From positions 4,746,721 to 4,810,720 of the forward strand of contig NZ_AP018178.1 in assembly GCF_002368195.1 (NCBI RefSeq): 64,000 nucleotides of DNA. Direction: 5' to 3'. This stretch comes from Calothrix sp. NIES-2100 (lineage in GTDB: Bacteria; Cyanobacteriota; Cyanobacteriia; Cyanobacteriales; Nostocaceae). Numbering within the stretch: position 1 is the stretch's first letter; each line of letters opens with the position of its first letter. The position numbers and the translations under genes were made by a program. Below, one piece after another: positions 18,417 through 26,555 of this stretch. The notes beneath the pieces were generated by a model that did not search any database, was not told the origin of the DNA, and worked only from the letters and a program-made list of their open reading frames with translations.

Positions 18417-18450
18417 GCGATGTCTACGACAAGCCGCTTCGCGTCTACGC
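18417..18450. repeat. Dispersed repeat GCGATGTCTACGACAAGCCG
   Basis: 34-base element GCGATGTC...GTCTACGC. Related copies lie at 20976-21009 and 21292-21346 (spacers), and inside genes at 34171-34205 and 46120-46148. Confidence 0.85.
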
Positions 18451-18550
18451 ATGGGCACAGTAATACTGTGCCTTTGTTATATGTGGGGTGAGAATAGTTA
18501 AAAAGTATTTGAGAGCAAATAGCGATGCCTGCGGCGGTAAACTACGCGCC

Positions 18551-18574
18551 TCAACTTAAACGATGAGCGATCGC
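18551..18574 (+). repeat. Direct repeat left of mazEF
   Basis: 24 bases matching 19412-19435 with one difference (T against C at base 7). The two copies flank the MazEF pair. Confidence 0.8.
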
Positions 18575-18634
18575 TTACTAGTTTTGTAGCATTTATGTAC
18601 TAGAAACATACTCACTCAAACGGACGATCGCACC

Positions 18635-18985
18635 TCATGATTCCTCGATTTCTGAAGGTTTCAACATTCGCCAAATTTCTGCATCGACCTTTGCCAGGTA
18701 TTCTGATTCCAGTTCACCAATCTTGCGAATGATTCGCTGTCGATCAATTGCCCGCATTTGGAAAACCATTGCGACTGAGGGCAAGGTCAAACCATTTTGC
18801 TCTGATGGCTCAATTTTTACGGTAAACGAGAACCGCAACGCACCTAATGAGGACGTAACTGGAACGATCATCAGCATGGGAGAATTTGCAATATCAGTTT
18901 GCACTGCAATTGCTGGGCGGTTACCCTTTTCTTCTCGCTTATCCGAAGCTGGTAGACTCACCAGGAGAATGTCTCCTTTTGCCAT
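18635..18985 (-). CDS. mazF: MazF/PemK-family endoribonuclease toxin
   Basis: 116 residues of the PemK/MazF fold: N-terminal GDILLVSLP, the conserved GNRPAIAVQTD, MLMIVPVTSS with the catalytic-site T/S, and QMRAIDRQRII near the end. These are the sequence blocks of MazF sequence-specific mRNA cleavage. Its ATG follows the antitoxin TAG directly and shares its CAGGAGAAT ribosome-binding site. Confidence 0.9.
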   Translation of the reverse strand: MAKGDILLVSLPASDKREEKGNRPAIAVQTDIANSPMLMIVPVTSSLGALRFSFTVKIEPSEQNGLTLPSVAMVFQMRAIDRQRIIRKIGELESEYLAKVDAEIWRMLKPSEIEES

Positions 18986-19219
18986 CTAATTCTCCTGAGA
19001 TGCCAGTGCTGCTTCCAGATTCAGCCAATCTTGATCGCTTGCGGCTTCCCAATCGGCAAATTCTTGAGCGAGTTCAGCAGAATCTTCTAATAAGGAAATC
19101 AGCAGTGCGACAATCTCACTATTCACAGAATTTCCGTGTCCCTGCGCTCGTTGAGCGATCGCTTGATATAGGTCGAGCGGTAAGGTCACTTGGGTACTGA
19201 TTGTTTCGGGAACATCCAT
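18986..19219 (-). CDS. mazE: Antitoxin of the MazEF pair
   Basis: The start is most likely the ATG at 19217-19219 (MDVPETISTQVTLPLDLYQA), 23 codons inside the longest frame. TQVTLPLDLYQAIAQRAQGH followed by SVNSEIVALLIS is a ribbon-helix-helix fold; the acidic tail ADWEAASDQDWLNLEA is the toxin-binding part. It ends where mazF begins. Confidence 0.8.
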   Translation of the reverse strand: MDVPETISTQVTLPLDLYQAIAQRAQGHGNSVNSEIVALLISLLEDSAELAQEFADWEAASDQDWLNLEAALASQEN

Positions 19220-19411
19220 AGAATCGCAATGAGAACCATTTTTCACATTATGGCTCAAGATTGGGTGAGCAGATGACGATGGCGACAATCTCGCCTATAC
19301 AAGAACTGCGATGGCTGCGGTGGTCACTGAGCCTTGCCGAAGTGTGGTAAACTACGCATCTCTCGACAATGACAGCGATCGCCCTCCTGCCTTTTCAACC
19401 GCGATTGCATC

Positions 19412-19435
19412 TCAACTCAAACGATGAGCGATCGC
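19412..19435 (+). repeat. Direct repeat right of mazEF
   Basis: Partner of 18551-18574, about 860 bases apart, same orientation. Both copies contain a HIP1 site, which adds some chance similarity. Confidence 0.8.
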
Positions 19436-19512
19436 AATAGCTCGTAGTGCAATCCTGCTTCCCCAAAAACCAAAACAGTGATCGCGCTTTTTCCCAAAAT
19501 TTTATTTTTGCT

Positions 19513-20718
19513 TCATTCATCAACGGTCCAGTCGCTTCCCTCATTCACAACTGGACCGTTGATAAGTGGTGTAAATGGACCCTGTCCCTTTCCTTGACCT
19601 TCTATTTTTCCTCCTCCATTTGCCTGCCATGATCCCTCCGTTACATTGAATGTACAGTCATAGTTAACGTGCCACAAGACCCATCCCAAAAATTGCAACT
19701 TATTAGAAGCTTTGTGCCGCAGCGTCAGCCAAGAACAATACCAATCGCTACCGCTAGTTGAGACTAACTGTCTACCACTGGAAGTCTGCAGAACTATGGG
19801 CCAAACCTGTGGCCTATCTTGCATCCGGGTTGCCCCATTCTCGGCATTTACTGACTGAACAGTTTCTGGTCCATACCACGGTTCTATCTCCGGTTCACCA
19901 TCGCGCATTGGAACTTGATGATAAAACCTCTCTTTAATGTGAATCTTACCATTCTTATCACGATGCGTGGTCTTAAAGTTCTCGTAATTAACCAGGTTTT
20001 GCACAAAGCCAATCTCATACTCATCTGCTGCTGTTTTACGGCTATCCAGCAGCACAGAACCAGTTGCAAAAAACACTGGGCTTTGAAGCAAAACAAATAT
20101 GTCAATGATTTTAACGGTGAGTGGACCATTGTAAAGTGGACTCAAAAGAGAACCAGCAACATGCGGTAGCTCTTCCTCTTGCGGTTCGATCTCCTGTGAT
20201 ATTTCTGTGTTCTGAGGAGCTTCTTCACGTTGAATGAACGGCTGCTCCTTTGTCACAAATCCGTTCCCAATTCTTTCTGGGATATCTTTAATGTCTTGTT
20301 CAGGTTGAGGGCTTTTGCACTGTAAGGAATCTTGTCCAGGCTGTACACTAGCAGTGTTCAATTTATCTGGCACAACCATCCGCATCACCTGATTTGCCAT
20401 CCAATCTGCTTCCTGCTCATACTTGTCTCCTGGTTCTCCCATTGTCAGCTTTGCTTGGGGACGATGCAGCGGTATGCGACTAAAATCGTAAGCAAAAGAC
20501 CGTTGCTCAATGGCTGGTGATAACAAGGATTGCTCATCAGCAGACGGCGCTTGTTGCTGATTAATTGATTCTGCGGTTTGTGTTTGGATGACATTATTTG
20601 TTGGTAAACCAAAACCCCGGACTGCGTTTGCCAATGTCGGAGTATGTGGTGAGACAAGGGACGAATTAGAAAAACTTGATGTCCCTGCTTTCTTAGGCTT
20701 AAATGTACGATCGCGCAT
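19513..20718 (-). CDS. Protein with eCIS-type N-terminal leader and unknown C-terminal domain
   Basis: A 401-residue protein. Residues about 72-115 (FAYDFSRIPLHRPQAKLTMG, then EPGDKYEQEADWMANQVMRM) match the leader region that precedes DUF4157 in proteins linked to extracellular contractile injection systems. A long acidic, Gln/Pro-rich linker follows (115-185) instead of the usual DUF4157 HExxH region, then a distinct C-terminal domain of about 215 residues with a hydrophobic start (VKIIDIFVLLQSPVFF), many Trp residues, and WYCSWLTLRHK. It could be an injected cargo or effector. No eCIS structural genes are in the window. Confidence 0.6.
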   Translation of the reverse strand: MRDRTFKPKKAGTSSFSNSSLVSPHTPTLANAVRGFGLPTNNVIQTQTAESINQQQAPSADEQSLLSPAIEQRSFAYDFSRIPLHRPQAKLTMGEPGDKYEQEADWMANQVMRMVVPDKLNTASVQPGQDSLQCKSPQPEQDIKDIPERIGNGFVTKEQPFIQREEAPQNTEISQEIEPQEEELPHVAGSLLSPLYNGPLTVKIIDIFVLLQSPVFFATGSVLLDSRKTAADEYEIGFVQNLVNYENFKTTHRDKNGKIHIKERFYHQVPMRDGEPEIEPWYGPETVQSVNAENGATRMQDRPQVWPIVLQTSSGRQLVSTSGSDWYCSWLTLRHKASNKLQFLGWVLWHVNYDCTFNVTEGSWQANGGGKIEGQGKGQGPFTPLINGPVVNEGSDWTVDE

Positions 20719-21022
20719 CTCACCTTTCCTCCATCGATGGGCAAAGCTCTAATTATTGCTTACAGGCATTTTTTCCCAAAAAATTTTACAATTTGTGGAA
20801 ATGCGATCGCTATCGACCTTAGTCTAAATTTACAATCAAATCCATCACTTAATGCTTTGTGGGAAACACGTAACGCGATCGCATCCCGCTGTTATAGTAA
20901 TGCATCGCCCGGCAGGAGCTGCTCACTTCGACTTCGCTCAGTGAGCAGCGCTTCGGCGACAGGGGCAGGTTTTTAGCGATGTCAACGACAAGCCGCTCCG
21001 AGTCTACGCATCTCTTTGCAAT
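20719..21022. other. Intergenic region with hairpins and repeats
   Basis: Contains GCTGCTCACT...AGTGAGCAGC (20918-20949), a stable hairpin, and the GCGATGTC repeat at 20976-21009. No convincing gene. Confidence 0.5.
20976..21009. repeat. Copy of the GCGATGTC...GTCTACGC repeat
   Basis: 34 bases, three differences from 18417-18450. Confidence 0.85.
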
Positions 21023-21025
21023 TTG

Positions 21026-21277
21026 ATGACATCGGTCTTTTATGCCAAAACATCGGGCTGTTATATTAATACATCGGCTTGTTATGCCAATACATCGACC
21101 TGTTATATTAATACTTCGGTCTGTTATGGCATAACATCAGGCTGTTATATGAATACATCGGCTTGTTATGGCATAACATCGGGCTGTTATATTAATACGT
21201 CGGTCTGTTATGCCAAAACATCGGGCTGTTATATTAATACATCGGGCTGTTATATTAATGCAGCAACCTGCAATTAA
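21026..21277 (+). CDS. Possible protein of tandem TSxCYxx heptapeptides (21-nt repeat)
   Basis: Eleven consecutive 21-nt units (21029-21259) encode TS-x-CY-x-x, then AATCN and a TAA. Cys and Tyr are kept in every unit after the first, which has Phe for Cys, while the Thr and Ser codons vary only at third positions (ACA/ACT/ACG, TCG/TCA). Odd and even units alternate (Ala/Gly-Lys/Asn/Ile against Ile/Met-Asn), so the higher period is 42. There is no ribosome-binding site and mobile-type repeats lie on both sides, so non-coding tandem repeat is an equal alternative. Confidence 0.35.
   Translation: MTSVFYAKTSGCYINTSACYANTSTCYINTSVCYGITSGCYMNTSACYGITSGCYINTSVCYAKTSGCYINTSGCYINAATCN
21029..21259. 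repeat. 21-nt tandem repeat, 11 units
   Basis: Unit ACATCGGGCTGTTATATTAA plus T; three of the last four units are nearly identical, the others vary by 1-5 bases. The units adjoin each other without spacers, so this is not a CRISPR. Confidence 0.95.
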
Positions 21278-21291
21278 ATTGCATCAGTAAT

Positions 21292-21346
21292 GCGTAGATG
21301 CGTTCGCGTAGCGTCTCGTAGAGAAGCGGCTTGTCGTAAACATCGC
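21292..21346. repeat. Long copy of the GCGATGTC/GTAGACGC repeat, inverted
   Basis: GCGTAGATGCG...AAACATCGC; contains the GCGTAGCGTCTCGTAGAGAA block also seen near 40623-40670. Confidence 0.8.
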
Positions 21347-21385
21347 ACCCCATCCCATCCCGTAGGGGCGGGGTCTCCCCCATAC

Positions 21386-21567
21386 GTGTCAACTTAACGT
21401 GAAACCCTTGCCAAGACGTGATTTTGCGTTTTCTCGCTTCCCATCAAGATCCGCGTCACCCCACCCCGGCTTTGCTGACGCAAAACCTCCCCTCCCCGCA
21501 AGCGGGGAGGGGATTGAGGGGTGGGGTAAAATGCCTGTGGAATAAGCGTTTTGACTTAAGTTGACAC
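21386..21567. mobile_element. MITE with GTGTCAACTTAA terminal inverted repeats
   Basis: 182 bp between perfect 12-bp inverted ends GTGTCAACTTAA (21386-21397) and TTAAGTTGACAC (21556-21567). A second element with identical ends is at 48435-48682; both continue CG[TC]GAAACCC inside the left end. The body has GC-rich repeats and no gene. Such elements are moved by a transposase supplied elsewhere. Confidence 0.7.
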
Positions 21568-21895
21568 CAATGGGTCTCCCCGCCCTAGGTCTACCCGCTT
21601 GTGCCCCTACCATCTATCTGATATATTGCATTAAAATTAAAATCGCCATAATTTTGGATAAAGTTAAGCTTTCATCAAAGCATTGCTAGCCAGAATCTCT
21701 ACAATTTGATAGATATATCAAGCCTTGATATTAGTCAGAACAAAATACTTTATTACTAAAAATTAACCCGCAACTAAATAAAATATAGATATTATTTCTC
21801 ATCTTCCAAATAGCATATACCATACTATAGATACCATCCTGAGCCTGCAAAGACTAAATTGAGTAGGTAAGCGGATACTAGGAGTATACAAACTC
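21568..21895. other. Intergenic region upstream of the LmeA-like gene
   Basis: AT-rich, no repeat or gene seen. An ACTAGGAG stretch 12 bases before the next ATG is a good ribosome-binding site. Confidence 0.4.
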
Positions 21896-22657
21896 ATGCC
21901 AGATCAGCAAAATTTGGAGGAGCAAATACTATCACAAGCAGCAGAAAACACCATAACCAACCGACTAGATGAAGTAGAAAAAATCGATGTAGATGTGCGA
22001 ACAGATTTGTTGAAAGTAGCCCAGGGACAAGTGGAAGAAGTTTCCCTGAGTGGTAAAGGGTTGGTGCTGCAAAAAGATATCCGAATACAAGAAATAAAAG
22101 TCAAAACAGATAGCATTGCTGTCAATCCTTTAAGTGCTATTTTTGGGCAAATAGAACTGAATGAGCCAGTAAATGCGATCGCCCGCATTGTCATGACAGA
22201 GGTAGATATTAACTCCGCCCTCTCCTCAGATTTAATTAAAAGCCAGACACTAATTTGGAAATTAAATGTAGATGATGAAATTGTCAGTTTACAGCTGCAA
22301 CAAATCCAGGTATCGCTCCCAGGTAGCGCTAAAATAGAATTTAGCGGCACAGTGTTGATCAAAGAAAAGGGACAAAGCCGTCTGTTAGGTTTTACTGCAA
22401 GGGTTTGCCCACCTACACATTCACAGCCCTTGATATTGGAAAGTTTCAACTGTACTCAGGGAGAGGGAATTTCAATCCCCCTAATTACAACCTTAATGCC
22501 GCAGATCAAAGAATTGCTGAAATCATCTTCTTTTGTCTGGGAAAATATGAAATTAAGCCTCAAAGATATAGAGGTCAAATCAGACAATCTCATCCTTTTA
22601 GTAGAAGCGCATGTCAAACAAATACCATCTCCAGAAAATCTGCCTATCAGTAAGTAA
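21896..22657 (+). CDS. LmeA-family (DUF2993) phospholipid-binding protein
   Basis: 253 residues of the DUF2993/LmeA type, a beta-rich lipid-binding fold widely found in cyanobacteria. Typical points: NTITNRLDEVEKIDVDVRTD with the following DLLKVAQGQVEEVSLSGKGL, then LNEPVNAIARIVMTEVDINS, and a C-terminal strand NLILLVEAHVKQI. No signal peptide is present, so it is probably cytosolic or peripherally bound. A purine-rich ribosome-binding site supports the start. Confidence 0.85.
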   Translation: MPDQQNLEEQILSQAAENTITNRLDEVEKIDVDVRTDLLKVAQGQVEEVSLSGKGLVLQKDIRIQEIKVKTDSIAVNPLSAIFGQIELNEPVNAIARIVMTEVDINSALSSDLIKSQTLIWKLNVDDEIVSLQLQQIQVSLPGSAKIEFSGTVLIKEKGQSRLLGFTARVCPPTHSQPLILESFNCTQGEGISIPLITTLMPQIKELLKSSSFVWENMKLSLKDIEVKSDNLILLVEAHVKQIPSPENLPISK

Positions 22658-22754
22658 AATATCAGGAAATTGGCTCAAGCTTTACTTAGTATTTGTGCGT
22701 TAAACTACTTTCATTCTTTGTAATATCAAACTAACTCATCTGTAATTTCCGAAT

Positions 22755-24449
22755 ATGCAAGAATACGATGTTGTAATTATTGGTGCAGGACATAACGGTC
22801 TAGTTTGTGCTGCTTATTTACTGAAAGCTGGCTATAGTGTTCTGCTACTAGAAAAGCGTTCTGTTCCTGGTGGCGCAGCTACCACGGAAGAATGTTTACC
22901 TCAAGAAGCGCCGGGATTTAAATTTAACTTGTGTGCTATTGATCACGAATTTATTCATTTGGGGCCAGTTGTTGAAGAATTAGAACTAGAAAAATACGGT
23001 TTGGAATATTTGGAATGCGATCCAGTAGTTTTCTGTCCCCATCCTGATGGCAAATATTTTTTAGCGCATAAATCTGTAGAAAAAACTTGTGCAGAAATTG
23101 CTCGTTACAATCAACGTGATGCGAAAAAATACGCCGAATTTACCGACTATTGGCAACGGGCATTAGGTGCAATGATTCCGATGTTTAATGCACCACCAAA
23201 ATCAATTATAGATATCCTAGGCAACTACGATATTACAAAAATCAAAGATTTAGTTTCTGTCATTGGTTCGCCTAACAAAACGCTGGACTTTATCCGCACC
23301 ATGTTAACCAGCGCTGAAGATTTACTTAACGAGTGGTTTGATGAAGAATTTCTCAAAGCACCCCTAGCCAGATTAGCAGCAGAACTCGGCGCACCACCAT
23401 CACAAAAAACCATTGCTATTGGTGCAATTATGATGGCAATGCGTCACAATCCGGGTATGGCTAGACCTCGCGGTGGTACTGGCGCACTTGTCAAAGCTTT
23501 GGTGAATTTAGTTACTAGTAAAGGTGGCGTAATTCTCACAGATCAACATGTGGAAAAGGTGTTGATAGATGATAAAAAAGCAGTAGGTGTACGGGTCGGT
23601 GGCGGTAAAGAATATCGAGCTAAATACGGTGTTATTTCTAATATTGATGCCAAACGGTTATTCTTACAAATGACTGATAAAAGTGATATTGATGCAGTCG
23701 ATCCAGATTTGTGGGAACGATTAGACAGACGCATTGTCAACAACAATGAAACGATTCTCAAAATAGATTTAGCTTTGGATGAACCACTGCACTTTCCCTA
23801 CCATGCGCATAAAGATGAATATCTAATTGGCTCAATTTTGATTGCCGATTCTGTTGCCCATGTGGAACAAGCCCATAGTAAATGTACTTTAGGAGAAATT
23901 CCTGATTCTGACCCATCAATGTATGTAGTCATGCCCAGTGCTTTAGATCCAACTTTAGCACCACCGGGTAAACATACTGTATGGATTGAATTTTTTGCCC
24001 CTTATCAAATAGCAGGTGCAGAAGGTACAGGTTTGAAAGGTACAGGTTGGACAGATGAATTAAAAAATCAAGTTGCAGATAGAGTTGTTGATAAATTAGC
24101 GACCTATTCACCTAATGTGAAAAATGCAACAATTGCCCGTCGTGTAGAAAGTCCAGCAGAATTGGGAGAAAGATTAGGCGCTTACAAAGGAAATTATTAC
24201 CACGTTGATATGTCCCTAGATCAGATGGTATTTTTCCGCCCATTACCAGAAATAGCAAACTACAAAACACCAATTGATAATCTATTTTTAACGGGTGCGG
24301 GAACACATCCCGGTGGTTCAATTTCGGGGATGCCGGGACGCAATTGTGCTAGGGTGTTTTTACAAACAAAACATCCCATCGCCCAAACATTGAAGGATGC
24401 TAGAGATTCAATTAAGTCTACTGTAGAGTCGGTATTTGGAATTATGTAG
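22755..24449 (+). CDS. crtO: CrtO-type beta-carotene ketolase (phytoene-desaturase-like FAD oxidoreductase)
   Basis: An FAD-dependent enzyme of carotenoid synthesis that adds keto groups to beta-carotene (echinenone, canthaxanthin) and is membrane associated. The dinucleotide-binding motif VVIIGAGHNGLVCAAYLLKA and PGGAAT lie at the N-terminus, and the C-terminal FAD block reads FLTGAGTHPGGSISGMPGRN. The 564-residue length and the motifs fit cyanobacterial CrtO; relatives (CrtI, CruA-like) are shorter or differ in the C-terminal block. The specific reaction is by family. Confidence 0.82.
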   Translation: MQEYDVVIIGAGHNGLVCAAYLLKAGYSVLLLEKRSVPGGAATTEECLPQEAPGFKFNLCAIDHEFIHLGPVVEELELEKYGLEYLECDPVVFCPHPDGKYFLAHKSVEKTCAEIARYNQRDAKKYAEFTDYWQRALGAMIPMFNAPPKSIIDILGNYDITKIKDLVSVIGSPNKTLDFIRTMLTSAEDLLNEWFDEEFLKAPLARLAAELGAPPSQKTIAIGAIMMAMRHNPGMARPRGGTGALVKALVNLVTSKGGVILTDQHVEKVLIDDKKAVGVRVGGGKEYRAKYGVISNIDAKRLFLQMTDKSDIDAVDPDLWERLDRRIVNNNETILKIDLALDEPLHFPYHAHKDEYLIGSILIADSVAHVEQAHSKCTLGEIPDSDPSMYVVMPSALDPTLAPPGKHTVWIEFFAPYQIAGAEGTGLKGTGWTDELKNQVADRVVDKLATYSPNVKNATIARRVESPAELGERLGAYKGNYYHVDMSLDQMVFFRPLPEIANYKTPIDNLFLTGAGTHPGGSISGMPGRNCARVFLQTKHPIAQTLKDARDSIKSTVESVFGIM

Positions 24450-24879
24450 TTTTTAGCGAAAGGCGCAAAGATATGAAGGAATATTTTGTATCTTTGCGTT
24501 TCTACAGGGAATTGTTAAATATAGTAATCTTATGTGAGTTGTGAAAAATATTTTTTTAACGTAGACGCGTTCGCGGAGCGTTGCCGCAGGCTAGCGGCTT
24601 CCCGTTCGACGCAGTCGTTCCCGCAGGGTAGGGTACCGCAAAGGCGCAAAGGACACGAAGAAAGAAAATAAGGAGAGGATAAACCCTACCCCTTTTTCAT
24701 CCTCGCTTAGATAAATGGTCTGAGCATTTTGTGGGGAATCATGATGGCACAAAAGTTGAGGGTATGACTAAAATTGTTTGTGCTACAGTCGTGCGTCTAC
24801 GAATGAATCATCTAGTTATAGTTTTTGCTCGTAGAAGTTGGGTAATCAGCGGTTGGTATCCGGCGATGGACTAAACTAT
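24450..24879. other. Intergenic region with GC-rich repeats
   Basis: 24560-24640 is a mosaic of repeat blocks (AACGTAGACGCGTTCGCGG, GCAGGCTAGCGGCTTCCCG, TTCCCGCAGGGTAGGG) shared with 21292 and 40780. No gene is visible. Confidence 0.5.
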
Positions 24880-26457
24880 TTAAATCTGCAAGAGGTTAGC
24901 GATCGCCTGGGGTAATGGCAGTACAATGATCACTAATAAAGCCATTGATAATAAACCCAAAATATCGCGTTTATTATCCAGTTCTGTGACATCGTTGAGC
25001 GCAGGTTCATCAACCAATGGTACAAGTAATAAGATGATTGCCCAGACGAAATATTCAGACTGGATAAAAGACAGTAATAACAGCAACAAACGCGCCATTT
25101 GACCAATGGCGATCGCGGTTCTTTGTCCAAAGATGGCGTGGACAATATGACCCCCGTCTAATTGTCCCACCGGCATCAAATTTAATGCCGTCACAATTAA
25201 TCCTAAAAACCCGGCTATGGCGACTGGATGTAAGTCAATAGCTGATTTTGCGGTTAATAAATTCCCCAGTGCTAATTTTGAAAGCACTGCTAGCAAGATG
25301 GAATATTTAGGATTAACAGCATCCGGGTTTAACATTCCAGTTTTTGCGGTCAGAGGAACTATCTCAGAATGAGCTAAACCCCAAATTAATAAAGGTAAAG
25401 TCACAATAAAGCCCGCAAGTGGGCCAGCGATACTCACATCAAATAAAGCTTTGCGGTTAGGAATCGGACTCCGCATCTGAATAAATGCCCCAAAGGTTCC
25501 TAAGAAAAAAGGTATGGGGATAAAATAGGGCAAAGTGGAGCGAATTTTGTAGTATCTAGCTGTCAAATAGTGACCTAGTTCATGGATGCCCAAAATAGTC
25601 ATTAATCCTAAAGCATAAGGCAATCCTTGGAGCAAAAGTTGAGGGTTAGATTGTATTGCTTTGGGATCGATATCAGCAATTAATGTTCCCACCCAGGTAG
25701 TAGTTAACAAAGTAGCGACTAACAGCAAGAGTGCTAAAGCTGGTCGCGTTAACTGTTCTTGTGGTTTAGAATTAATCGCTTTACCGCCTTGAGTATTGGG
25801 AACAAGCACAAAGAACGGTTTGCTATTGATTCCTTCTTGAAATATCAGTAAAAAGCGATCGCCAAATTGTGCTTCGATATTAGACTTAATTTGCTGGTAA
25901 GCCTGAGTGGGTGAAGTTCGCAATTGACCGCGACAAATCACCGCCTGGGGTCGATACTCAATATTTTGGATGTAGTATGTAGACCAGGGAAAGCAATTTC
26001 GCAGCTGGGTTTCTTCCGTTGGTTCAATGGGACGCACTGTCACTGGTTCTGCGGTAGGATGGATAGCCGATTGTGATTCTACAATAGCGGATGGTTCTGT
26101 CTGTTTATCTTTGGGCGATCGCCTTCCCCATTGAAATAACAGCCAGTATAACAAAATACAGATGATTGATGGCCACAGGATCAGCCCTGGTGGCGGTTGT
26201 ACTTTTGTGCCATACCTCAGTGTCCATGCGCTCAACAAAAATGCTGGTGTCATTAAAACCAGCCACAACAACCAGACAGGTGTCTGGGTGCTATGAGCGA
26301 CGACACGCTGCACCATTAGATAAGTAGCCAGTCCCAGTAACAGGAGAAACCAAAATGTCATTTGCTCTTCGGTAATTTGGAAACGATGTCCTACTAGTAG
26401 GGTTAGCACCACAGCTTTCACTACTAGCCAGACTATAAAAACCCCAATTTTTTCCAC
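24880..26457 (-). CDS. Site-2 protease family (M50, EGY-like) membrane metalloprotease
   Basis: A 525-residue polytopic membrane protein. Three or four N-terminal helices (5-110), a soluble region (125-235), then the M50 catalytic core: HELGH in LGIHELGHYLTARYY and the third ligand in ALNLMPVGQLDGGHIVHAIFG. This architecture with an N-terminal membrane domain and NxxPxxxLDGG matches the EGY1-like proteases of cyanobacteria and plastids, which act in thylakoid development or signalling. Its target is unknown. It stands alone and diverges from the MBL-fold gene. Confidence 0.9.
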   Translation of the reverse strand: MEKIGVFIVWLVVKAVVLTLLVGHRFQITEEQMTFWFLLLLGLATYLMVQRVVAHSTQTPVWLLWLVLMTPAFLLSAWTLRYGTKVQPPPGLILWPSIICILLYWLLFQWGRRSPKDKQTEPSAIVESQSAIHPTAEPVTVRPIEPTEETQLRNCFPWSTYYIQNIEYRPQAVICRGQLRTSPTQAYQQIKSNIEAQFGDRFLLIFQEGINSKPFFVLVPNTQGGKAINSKPQEQLTRPALALLLLVATLLTTTWVGTLIADIDPKAIQSNPQLLLQGLPYALGLMTILGIHELGHYLTARYYKIRSTLPYFIPIPFFLGTFGAFIQMRSPIPNRKALFDVSIAGPLAGFIVTLPLLIWGLAHSEIVPLTAKTGMLNPDAVNPKYSILLAVLSKLALGNLLTAKSAIDLHPVAIAGFLGLIVTALNLMPVGQLDGGHIVHAIFGQRTAIAIGQMARLLLLLLSFIQSEYFVWAIILLLVPLVDEPALNDVTELDNKRDILGLLSMALLVIIVLPLPQAIANLLQI

Positions 26458-26555
26458 TAAGGTTAACAGCAGTTGTTAACTCTCCAGCTTCGGTGCTGAA
26501 GAAGTTTAACTCTGTAACCAGATTGATTACAACTCCTCAGTTTCGGTTTTTGCTT

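Noticed and set aside
21029..21259. CRISPR array
   Set aside because: The units are 21 nt and touch each other; there are no spacers and no cas genes in the window.
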